DNA of 11,501 nt from Bacillota bacterium. GTDB taxonomy: Bacteria; Bacillota; Clostridia; Lachnospirales; Anaerotignaceae. The stretch is taken from contig JAFYQL010000070.1 of the NCBI GenBank assembly GCA_017547125.1, forward strand, positions 1-11,501. Direction: 5' to 3'. Under the pieces are notes generated by a model, which saw only the letters and a program-made list of their open reading frames with translations, was not told the DNA's origin and made no database searches. This document shows, piece after piece, positions 4,999-11,501 of the stretch (the first letter of the stretch is position 1; each line of letters opens with the position of its first letter). The translations under genes were made by a program, and so were the position numbers.

Positions 4999-7365
4999 AT
5001 GGCAAAAACAGAGAATTATTTCGGAAAAGTACTTATGCCTGAAAGGGCAATCAAAAGAAAAAGCAGAGAAAACAATAAAGAAGTTATATATAAACCCTTG
5101 ATAAAGGGAGTGGTTTTATGCGCAGAGGGTTTTCTTTTGGGCAGAATAAATCTTTTTAATGCACTTAACCCTGTGGGGATAGCGTTTCTTTCGGCGTGTA
5201 TGGACAAGGGCAGCGTTTTTTATGCAGTGTGCCTTTCGGTGTTTATGGGGTATGCGACGGGCAGTGATTTTTTCGGCAAATACGGATACTGGATATCTAT
5301 AGCATGCTGCGCCGCTATATCATTTTGGTATGACGGAAAGGACAAGCCTGTAAATGAAAGAAAAAAGATATTCTGCGGAGGCATCAGCCTTCTGTCTGGC
5401 GGTGTGATGGTTGCATTTCTTAATGGAATGAGTGCATTTCTTATGGTAAGAAGTGTGGCAGAAAGCATAGCGGTTATGATGCTTACGGTGCTTTTTTCAA
5501 GAAGTATGGGACGTGTGCAGAGAGATGTGAAGCGTAAGATTTTCACATCAGATGATGCACTTTGTATTGCGGCGCCGTTGGTGTTTTCGCTGGCTTCATT
5601 GTGCGGAGTAAGTGTTTTTGGTGAGCCTATGAGAAATATGCTTTGCACTTTATTTGTGCTGATGGCTTCTTACGTGTGCGGAAGCTCAGCTGGGTGCGCC
5701 TTGGCGGTTGTGCTTTCGTTTGTGCTTATTGTGTGCGGACAGGCTGACACAACCTTTTTGACAGTATTGTCTTTTGGTGCCTTGATGAGCGGAATTTTGG
5801 GAAGAAAAAGCAAATTTATTGCCTCGGTTTTGTTTCTTTCAGCGTTTTTTGTGCCGTCTTTTTATATGGGAGCAGAACTAAATAAGGAAACTGTGGCGCT
5901 GACTCTTTTAGGTACAGTAATGTTTATGATGGTGCCGCAAAAAATTTATAGCTTGCTCAGTACATATTCTTCGGACAAAAAAGAGTTTGACGAAAACAAA
6001 TATTACATCAAGGTGCGGGAGTATGTTGAAGAAAAAATAAGAAAGCTTTCTATGTCTTTTTGTGCATTGGCTGATGTGTTTGCGTCTTCTCAGGAAATGA
6101 GTGATAACATAACGCCCGAAAGCTCAATGAAGATCATAAATATGGTGACCGACAGGGTATGCAGTGAGTGCGGTTTGGGTGTGTATTGCTGGAAGGGACG
6201 AATGCTTGAAAGCTATGGAGCAGTGTATGCTATGATAAATGATTTTGAAAAGACGGGGGACGTAGATGTGAAGTGTGTGCCCGAAGGCTTTGGCAAAAGC
6301 TGCGTGAAGATAAATCGTCTTGCTGAGGTTGTAAATAGCTGCTGCCGTGAGTTTAAAACGGGAGAAATATGGAAAAGACGCCTTGATGACAGCAGATTTA
6401 TAATAAAACAACAGTTGGAAGAACTGAAAAAACTGACGGAAGAGATGAAGGAGAATGTAGATTTCAGGCCGTTTTTTGATGAAAGCATAGAAAAAGAGAT
6501 AAAGGAAAGGCTTATAAAAAAGGGATTTGCAGTGAACTCGGTTGTGGCAGTTACGGAAGAAAACGGAAGAATAAAGGTTTCGCTTGAAGGTGATGTTTGC
6601 GGAGGCAAAGAAAGATGCAGTCATGTTTTTGCCGGAGAAATTTCGTCTGTCTGCGGAAAAAATATGGTTTTGGCAGACAAAAACTGTAATGGTCCAAGAT
6701 GTGTAAGTGTGTTTGAAGAAGAGAATGATTTTGGATGCAGTTATGTATATTGCAGCAGGGCTATGGATGGAAATGAAGTTTCGGGAGACGGCTTTGAGGT
6801 TAAAAAATACAGAAGCGATGTGTTCACGGCCTTGATAAGCGACGGAATGGGTACGGGCGAAATGGCGGCGAAACAGAGCAGAGATGTGCTTGAAAAGATG
6901 TCAAAGCTTATGAATAACGGGTTTGATGAAGAAACTGCACTTAAGGCAGTTAACTGCTCAATGCTTGGGTATAAAGGCGAAAGCTTTGCCACACTTGATG
7001 CACTTAGTATAGATCTCAGAAATGGCAAAAGCAGACTTATCAAAAACGGAGGCTCAACGGCATTTGTGATACGAAACGGCGAAGCAACGGCTATAAAAAG
7101 TACATCACTTCCGCTGGGGATACTGGCGGCTGCGGAAAGTGAAATAACAAAATTTGAACTTCAGGACAAAGACGTTGTGCTTATGATAACCGACGGCATA
7201 AGTGATGCCCTTGAAGATGAAGAAAGGGAAGTTGGAAAAATAGCAAAGCAGACGGGAAATACAAAGCTTTTGTGCAGTGAAATAATAAAGCTTGCAGTGG
7301 AGAAAAATAATGGTTGTGCAAAAGATGATATGCTAGCTCTGGCAATAAAAATATATGAAAACTAA
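4999..7365 (+). CDS. spoIIE: Stage II sporulation protein E (SpoIIE), membrane PP2C-type phosphatase
   Basis: SpoIIE dephosphorylates the anti-anti-sigma factor SpoIIAA, releasing sigma F in the forespore, and it also localises to the polar division septum. This 788-residue copy is close to the B. subtilis length (827). Residues about 33-320 hold a series of hydrophobic membrane segments. A central regulatory region (about 330-560) contains the Cys-rich stretch CSECGLGVYC (388-397). The C-terminal PP2C domain shows LISDGMGTGE (612-621, metal-binding Asp615), GESFATLDAL (660-669), MITDGISDAL (729-738, Asp732) and KDDML (775-779). The ATG at 4999 follows GGAGGG (4987-4992) with 6 nt spacing; an upstream in-frame ATG at 4966 lacks a ribosome site and overlaps the -10. 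It is followed by a terminator and is probably monocistronic. In B. subtilis too, spoIIE lies upstream of tilS-hprT-ftsH. Its presence implies an endospore-former. Confidence 0.95.
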   Translation: MAKTENYFGKVLMPERAIKRKSRENNKEVIYKPLIKGVVLCAEGFLLGRINLFNALNPVGIAFLSACMDKGSVFYAVCLSVFMGYATGSDFFGKYGYWISIACCAAISFWYDGKDKPVNERKKIFCGGISLLSGGVMVAFLNGMSAFLMVRSVAESIAVMMLTVLFSRSMGRVQRDVKRKIFTSDDALCIAAPLVFSLASLCGVSVFGEPMRNMLCTLFVLMASYVCGSSAGCALAVVLSFVLIVCGQADTTFLTVLSFGALMSGILGRKSKFIASVLFLSAFFVPSFYMGAELNKETVALTLLGTVMFMMVPQKIYSLLSTYSSDKKEFDENKYYIKVREYVEEKIRKLSMSFCALADVFASSQEMSDNITPESSMKIINMVTDRVCSECGLGVYCWKGRMLESYGAVYAMINDFEKTGDVDVKCVPEGFGKSCVKINRLAEVVNSCCREFKTGEIWKRRLDDSRFIIKQQLEELKKLTEEMKENVDFRPFFDESIEKEIKERLIKKGFAVNSVVAVTEENGRIKVSLEGDVCGGKERCSHVFAGEISSVCGKNMVLADKNCNGPRCVSVFEEENDFGCSYVYCSRAMDGNEVSGDGFEVKKYRSDVFTALISDGMGTGEMAAKQSRDVLEKMSKLMNNGFDEETALKAVNCSMLGYKGESFATLDALSIDLRNGKSRLIKNGGSTAFVIRNGEATAIKSTSLPLGILAAAESEITKFELQDKDVVLMITDGISDALEDEEREVGKIAKQTGNTKLLCSEIIKLAVEKNNGCAKDDMLALAIKIYEN

Positions 7366-7368
7366 CCG

Positions 7369-7398
7369 ACAGCCGTGAAAACGGCTGTTGTTGTTTTT
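7369..7398 (+). terminator. Rho-independent terminator of spoIIE
   Basis: A perfect 8-bp stem, ACAGCCGT (7369-7376) with ACGGCTGT (7381-7388), has a GAAA tetraloop and a T-rich tail (TTGTTGTTTTTT). It starts three bases after the stop codon. Confidence 0.88.
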
Positions 7399-7419
7399 TG
7401 GCAGCAGATGGTATATAAT
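7391..7419 (+). promoter_or_regulatory. Promoter of tilS-hpt
   Basis: TTGTTT (7391-7396) and a perfect TATAAT (7414-7419) are separated by 17 bp. The -35 lies inside the T-tract of the spoIIE terminator, so the end of one unit and the start of the next share DNA. The predicted leader is about 25 nt. Confidence 0.55.
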
Positions 7420-7450
7420 ATAGAAAGGTATATAAAAAAGAGGCATTGAT

Positions 7451-8809
7451 ATGATAAAAAAAGTGCAGAAAACCATTGAAAAAAACAATATGCTTAAAAA
7501 CGGCGACAAGGTGATTGTGGCGCTTTCGGGCGGTGCTGATTCTGTGGCTCTTTTATTTGTTTTATGTCATCTCAAAAAAGAATATAACCTTACGCTTTAT
7601 GCTCTTCATGTGCATCATGGCATAAGAGGTGAAGAAGCCGATGAAGACTGCAGTTTCTGTATGGACCTTTGCAGTAAAATGGGTGTCGAACTTTTTATAA
7701 AGCAGTATGATGTGCCTGAAATGGCAGACGAAATGGGTATAAGTGAAGAGGAAGCAGGACGAAATGCAAGATATGATGCCTTTGAAGAAATGACATTTCT
7801 TTTGGGGGCAGACAAGGTTGCTGTTGCCCACAATATGAATGACGATGCCGAAACAGTTATTATGCGTCTTTCAAGGGGCACAGGAATGAAAGGCCTTTGT
7901 GGAATTGCACCCACAAGGGACAACATTATCCGTCCGCTTATAAACTGCAGCAGGGCAGAAATTGAAAAATATCTTGAAGGTGAAAATGCTGCCTACAGAA
8001 CAGACAGTACAAACCTTGAAGATGATTATACAAGAAACCGTATAAGACATAATGTTCTTCCGGTGCTTGAAAATGAAGTTAACTCGTGTGCAGTGGCAAA
8101 CATTGCTTATGCATCTCAGATGCTTGCGGAGGAAGAAGATTTTATAGAAGGCTATGCCTTTGAAAGCTATGAAAGATGCCTCGTTTTCCAAAGCGAAGAT
8201 AAAATTGAGCTTGATGCAAAAAAGCTTACACCTTTGCACAGTGCAGTTAAAAAAAGAGTTATAAGAATTGCATTTGAAAAGATTTCGGGCAAGATGAAAG
8301 ATGTGGGCAGAAACCACATTGAAAGCGTGCTTGATATATTTGCCGGTGAAACAGGAAGAAGTATTATGCTTCCTTATGGAATAGTGGCAGAAAAAAGCTA
8401 TAACAAGGCTATGCTCAAAAAAGCATCAGGCGAAAAAGAGTTTTTATATGTTGTTGAAGGCGAAACATACATTGAAGAATGCGGTATTTTTGTTTCGGTT
8501 TCAGCTGAAAAGGATTTAACCGCTGACGAAAGCAAATGCTTTGACGGCGAAAAAATACAGGGCCAGATTTTTGCCAGAAGTCGTAAAGACGGCGACAGAC
8601 TGTGCATAAACAAAGACGGCAGAAGCAAAAAGATAAAAGATATTCTCATAGATATGAAAATTCCGAGAGAAGAAAGAGAAAAAACTGTTGTTATCGGCAG
8701 CGAAAATGGAATTTTGTGGGCATATCCATACAGACACTGCAGTGTCAGCACGGCAGACAAAGATTGTGTAAATAAATTGTTCATCAACATACGGAGGGCA
8801 TACAAATGA
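7451..8809 (+). CDS. tilS: tRNA(Ile)-lysidine synthase
   Basis: TilS attaches lysine to C34 of the CAU-anticodon tRNA-Ile using ATP, so that the tRNA reads AUA as isoleucine. The 452-residue protein has the N-type PP-loop ATPase motif SGGADS (26-31), followed by HVHHGIRGEEADED, EEAGRNARYDAF and the DDAETVIMRLSRGTGMKG segment, all family hallmarks. RPLINCSRAEIEKYL and DYTRNRIRHNVLP also fit. The C-terminal TilS domain is present, with RSRKDGDRL, KKIKDILIDMKIPREERE and a terminal WAYPYRH-like segment, so the protein is full length. The usual paired His in AHHxxDD reads AHNMNDD here, probably a neutral variant. AAGAGG (7438-7443) gives the start with 7 nt spacing. The stop overlaps the hpt start as ATGA, indicating translational coupling. 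It is cytoplasmic and normally essential. Confidence 0.95.
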   Translation: MIKKVQKTIEKNNMLKNGDKVIVALSGGADSVALLFVLCHLKKEYNLTLYALHVHHGIRGEEADEDCSFCMDLCSKMGVELFIKQYDVPEMADEMGISEEEAGRNARYDAFEEMTFLLGADKVAVAHNMNDDAETVIMRLSRGTGMKGLCGIAPTRDNIIRPLINCSRAEIEKYLEGENAAYRTDSTNLEDDYTRNRIRHNVLPVLENEVNSCAVANIAYASQMLAEEEDFIEGYAFESYERCLVFQSEDKIELDAKKLTPLHSAVKKRVIRIAFEKISGKMKDVGRNHIESVLDIFAGETGRSIMLPYGIVAEKSYNKAMLKKASGEKEFLYVVEGETYIEECGIFVSVSAEKDLTADESKCFDGEKIQGQIFARSRKDGDRLCINKDGRSKKIKDILIDMKIPREEREKTVVIGSENGILWAYPYRHCSVSTADKDCVNKLFINIRRAYK

Positions 8810-9336
8810 AAGAAGTAGTCAGAGAATTTATTTCAAAGGAACAGATTGCAGAAAAGGTTGCAGAAATGGGTGCGGCTATCGACAGAGATTATGAAGGACA
8901 GGATTTACATCTTATCTGTGTGCTTAAGGGCAGTGTTGTTATAATGGCAGACCTTGCAAGAGCTATTAAAAAGTGTAATGTTTTTATGCACTTTATGGAT
9001 GTTTCAAGCTATGGCTCTTCAACAGAAAGCAGCGGAAACATCAAAATTCTTATGGACATTGATGAACCTATCAAAGATAAAAATGTAATTATCGTTGAAG
9101 ATATTATCGATAGCGGCAGAACTCTCAGCGTGCTTAAAGACATGCTTCAGGCAAGAGGCCCTAAGAGCCTTAAGATTGCCACACTTTTAAACAAGCCTGA
9201 CAGAAGAGTGAGCGAAGTTGATGTTGAATATCAGGGCTTTTCAATTCCTGATGAATTTGTTGTTGGTTATGGTCTTGACTATGCACAGAAATACAGAAAC
9301 CTTGACTATATAGGAAAAATTTCTTTTGAAGAATAA
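8806..9336 (+). CDS. hpt: Hypoxanthine phosphoribosyltransferase
   Basis: This enzyme salvages hypoxanthine, and usually guanine, by transferring phosphoribose from PRPP to give IMP or GMP. The 176 residues match the usual bacterial length. Visible motifs are VLKGSVV (39-45, pyrophosphate-binding loop), the flexible catalytic loop region around SSYGSSTESSG (67-77), the PRPP-binding signature VIIVEDIIDSGRTL (94-107) with its paired acidic residues Glu98 and Asp99, and VGYGLDYAQKYRNL (153-166) near the C-terminus. GGAGGG (8793-8798), inside the end of tilS, lies 7 nt before the ATG, and the start overlaps the tilS stop. The tilS-hpt-ftsH order is conserved in Firmicutes. It is called hpt or hprT depending on the organism. 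Confidence 0.95.
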   Translation: MKEVVREFISKEQIAEKVAEMGAAIDRDYEGQDLHLICVLKGSVVIMADLARAIKKCNVFMHFMDVSSYGSSTESSGNIKILMDIDEPIKDKNVIIVEDIIDSGRTLSVLKDMLQARGPKSLKIATLLNKPDRRVSEVDVEYQGFSIPDEFVVGYGLDYAQKYRNLDYIGKISFEE

Positions 9337-9382
9337 TGACAATTTAAAAAAGAATATCGTATATTGATATGGTACATAATGT

Positions 9383-9417
9383 AAGATGAAGAAGATCACA
9401 ATGGTTTTCTTCATCTT
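9383..9417 (+). terminator. Probable terminator hairpin after hpt
   Basis: The arms AAGATGAAGAA (9383-9393) and TTCTTCATCTT (9407-9417) pair perfectly, with four more inner pairs including wobbles and a 5-nt loop. The following tract, TGTATTTT, is only partly T-rich, so termination may be partial, with some read-through to ftsH. Confidence 0.55.
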
Positions 9418-9451
9418 TGTATTTTGCTTGAAAATACAGAAGGTCTTTAAG

Positions 9452-9480
9452 TTGCTATTGCAGTATAATTGTGGTAAAAT
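9452..9480 (+). promoter_or_regulatory. Promoter of ftsH
   Basis: TTGCTA (9452-9457) and TAAAAT (9475-9480) are separated by 17 bp, giving a leader of about 65 nt. A second TATAAT at 9464-9469 has no matching -35. The promoter suggests that ftsH has its own transcript apart from tilS-hpt. Apart from the hairpin at 9383-9417, I see nothing else in the 215-bp hpt-ftsH gap. Confidence 0.5.
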
Positions 9481-9551
9481 ATATTATTGATTTGCTGTAT
9501 ATTTTTATAAAAGGCAAAAAACATACAAATTAACATTAGGAGGTTGATTTT

Positions 9552-11501
9552 TTGAATAAATACTTTAAAAGTATAGGTTTATACGCAGTGCTTTTTGTAA
9601 TCGTTTTGTCAGTGCTTGCAACTGTAAACCAGAACTATACTGCGCCTGAAAATGTGGAATATACATACACAGATATGGTGGAAAAAATTGAAAACGATGA
9701 GGTTACTGAAATTTCTATCGAAAGAAGCACAGAAATCAGCGACTATGGTACAGTAACTGCAACACTTACAGACGGAAAAATAATTTCTATGGAAATTCCG
9801 TCAATTGCAACATTCACTGAATATGCTCACGAAAAGGCAGAAGCAGACGGACTTAAGCTTACGGTTGTTCCTATTCCAAAAACATCATGGTTAAGCTCAA
9901 TACTTCCGTCAATCATACTTATGATTATTGCCATTGTTATTTTCTCTGTTATGATGCAGAAGATGCAGGGCGGCGGAAAGATGGCGTCATTCGGCAAGAG
10001 CAAGGCAAAGGTTACAATTGATGACAAAAACAGAGTTACATTTGAAAATGTAGCAGGTTGTGACGAAGAAAAAGCAGAACTTCAGGAACTTGTAGACTTC
10101 CTTAAAGAACCTACAAAATATACAGAACTTGGTGCAAGAATTCCAAAGGGCGTTCTTCTTGTAGGCCCTCCTGGTACAGGTAAAACTCTTCTTGCAAAGG
10201 CAGTTGCCGGCGAAGCAAGAGTGCCTTTCTTCAGCATTTCAGGTTCAGACTTTGTTGAAATGTTCGTTGGTGTTGGTGCATCACGAGTAAGAGACCTTTT
10301 TGAACAGGCTAAGAAAAACTCACCATCTATCGTATTTATCGATGAAATTGACGCCGTGGGCAGACGCAGAGGAGCAGGTCTTGGCGGCGGTCACGATGAA
10401 AGAGAACAGACATTAAACCAGCTTCTTGTTGAAATGGACGGTTTCGGCATCAATGACGGTGTTATTGTGGTTGCGGCTACTAACCGTGCAGATATCCTTG
10501 ACCCTGCTATTTTAAGACCTGGTCGTTTCGACAGACAGGTTTATGTTGGCAGACCTGACGTTAAAGGCAGAGAAGCAATTCTTAAGGTTCACGCAAAAGG
10601 TAAACCAATGGCAGACGAAGTTGATCTTAACGTAGTTGCCAAAACAACAGCGGGCTTTACAGGTGCTGATCTTTCAAACCTTCTTAACGAAGCCGCTCTT
10701 CTTACAGCAAGATGTGGCAAAAAGAAGATTGATATGGAAGAAATTCAGAAAGCGCTTATCAAGGTTGGCGTTGGTACAGAAAAGAAGAGCCGTATCGTAA
10801 GCGAAAAAGAAAGAGCAATCACAGCTTACCACGAAGGCGGTCACGCTATTCTCTTTGAAGTCCTTGAACATCTTGACCCGGTACACAGCATTTCTATCAT
10901 TCCTACTGGTATGGCAGGCGGCTACACAATGCCACTTCCTGGTGAAGACAGAATGTATGTTACAAAGAACCAGATGAAACAGGAAATCATCAGCTTCCTT
11001 GGCGGACGTGCAGCAGAAGCAATTATCTTTGATGATGTTACAACAGGCGCAAGCAACGACATCCAGAGAGCAACTGCTATGGCAAGAAGCATGATTATGA
11101 AATATGGTATGAGCGACAGACTTGGACCTATCCAGTTTGGCGAAGACAGTGACGAAGTGTTTATAGGACGCGAAATCGGACGCTCAAGAAACTACGGCGA
11201 AGAAGTTGCATCTGTTATTGATGAAGAAGTTAATGTAATTATGAAGAATGCTTATGATGAGGCACTTAGACTTATTAACGAGCACATCGATGTTCTTCAC
11301 GAAACTGCAAGACTTCTTCTTGAAAAAGAAAAAATTACAGGCGACGAATTCAGAGCGCTTTTCAAAAAAGACGAAGTTGTTGAAGAAACTGCTGAAACAG
11401 AAGAAGCGGCAATAGAAGAAACAGTCGAAACTGCTGAAGCAGAAGAAATGGCAGAAGAACTGCCGGAAGTTGCAGAATCAGTTGAGGATTCAGAAGATAT
11501 C
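9552..11501 (+). CDS. ftsH: ATP-dependent zinc metalloprotease FtsH, 3' end outside the window
   Basis: FtsH is a hexameric AAA+ protease in the cytoplasmic membrane that unfolds and degrades membrane and regulatory proteins. 650 residues are visible and the frame is still open at the window end. A membrane segment (about 8-25) is followed by an extracytoplasmic domain, a second membrane segment (about 116-137) and the AAA+ domain. That domain has Walker A GPPGTGKT (205-212), Walker B VFIDEID with Asp264-Glu265, and the second region of homology [20 protein letters not shown]. The protease domain has zinc motif HEGGH (427-431) and the third ligand Asp503 (ASNDIQRAT). After residue about 606 comes a Glu-rich, low-complexity tail. 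The start is TTG, set by AGGAGG (9538-9543) with 8 nt spacing; it gives the expected short N-terminus before the first membrane segment, and no in-frame ATG occurs before that segment. Confidence 0.95.
   Translation, partial: MNKYFKSIGLYAVLFVIVLSVLATVNQNYTAPENVEYTYTDMVEKIENDEVTEISIERSTEISDYGTVTATLTDGKIISMEIPSIATFTEYAHEKAEADGLKLTVVPIPKTSWLSSILPSIILMIIAIVIFSVMMQKMQGGGKMASFGKSKAKVTIDDKNRVTFENVAGCDEEKAELQELVDFLKEPTKYTELGARIPKGVLLVGPPGTGKTLLAKAVAGEARVPFFSISGSDFVEMFVGVGASRVRDLFEQAKKNSPSIVFIDEIDAVGRRRGAGLGGGHDEREQTLNQLLVEMDGFGINDGVIVVAATNRADILDPAILRPGRFDRQVYVGRPDVKGREAILKVHAKGKPMADEVDLNVVAKTTAGFTGADLSNLLNEAALLTARCGKKKIDMEEIQKALIKVGVGTEKKSRIVSEKERAITAYHEGGHAILFEVLEHLDPVHSISIIPTGMAGGYTMPLPGEDRMYVTKNQMKQEIISFLGGRAAEAIIFDDVTTGASNDIQRATAMARSMIMKYGMSDRLGPIQFGEDSDEVFIGREIGRSRNYGEEVASVIDEEVNVIMKNAYDEALRLINEHIDVLHETARLLLEKEKITGDEFRALFKKDEVVEETAETEEAAIEETVETAEAEEMAEELPEVAESVEDSEDI

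Noticed and set aside
5220..8805. Several minus-strand frames of 70-170 codons opposite spoIIE and tilS
   Set aside because: All lie antisense to well-supported genes, lack ribosome sites and have Ser/Phe-rich shadow composition.

Overview
The window looks like chromosomal DNA from a low-GC, endospore-forming Firmicute, probably an anaerobic member of the Clostridia. The evidence is a full-length SpoIIE, the conserved block spoIIE - tilS - hpt - ftsH (the same order as Bacillus subtilis but without the two small genes that sit between spoIIE and tilS there), AGGAGG-type ribosome binding sites, sigma-A-like promoters and AT-rich intergenic DNA. There is no rRNA, tRNA, CRISPR array, transposase gene or phage gene. 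The left edge (1-262) is the upstream region of the first gene, and the right edge cuts ftsH before its stop codon.

Left half (1 to about 4800): four single-gene units. A CoA-acylating-type aldehyde dehydrogenase (263-1615, +) has highly biased codon use, its own promoter and a strong terminator. It converges on a DegV-family fatty-acid-binding protein (1719-2555, -). DegV is divergent from a threonine-aldolase-fold PLP enzyme (2777-3802, +). That enzyme converges on a YheO/DauR-type transcriptional regulator (4016-4687, -). The 213-bp gap between the last two is almost entirely self-complementary: an outer 11-bp inverted repeat encloses three further hairpins, one with 34 base pairs in its stem. 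It is the most unusual structure in the window and no gene explains it.

Right half (about 4930 to the end): the sporulation and housekeeping block. spoIIE (4999-7365) is preceded by a TATAAT box and, 21 bp upstream, a Spo0A-box-like sequence, an arrangement resembling the B. subtilis spoIIE promoter. A GAAA-loop terminator ends it, and the T-tract of that terminator overlaps the likely tilS promoter. tilS (7451-8809) and hpt (8806-9336) overlap by ATGA and are probably co-transcribed. A hairpin and a separate promoter precede ftsH (9552 to the window end, TTG start).

How the genes fit together: spoIIE acts in sporulation (activation of sigma F). tilS modifies the AUA-reading tRNA-Ile, hpt salvages purines, and ftsH is the membrane AAA+ protease; these are general housekeeping functions kept together in Firmicutes. 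The left-hand genes are separate metabolic units. The PLP enzyme and the YheO-like regulator may be functionally linked because they are adjacent, but the sequence does not prove it.
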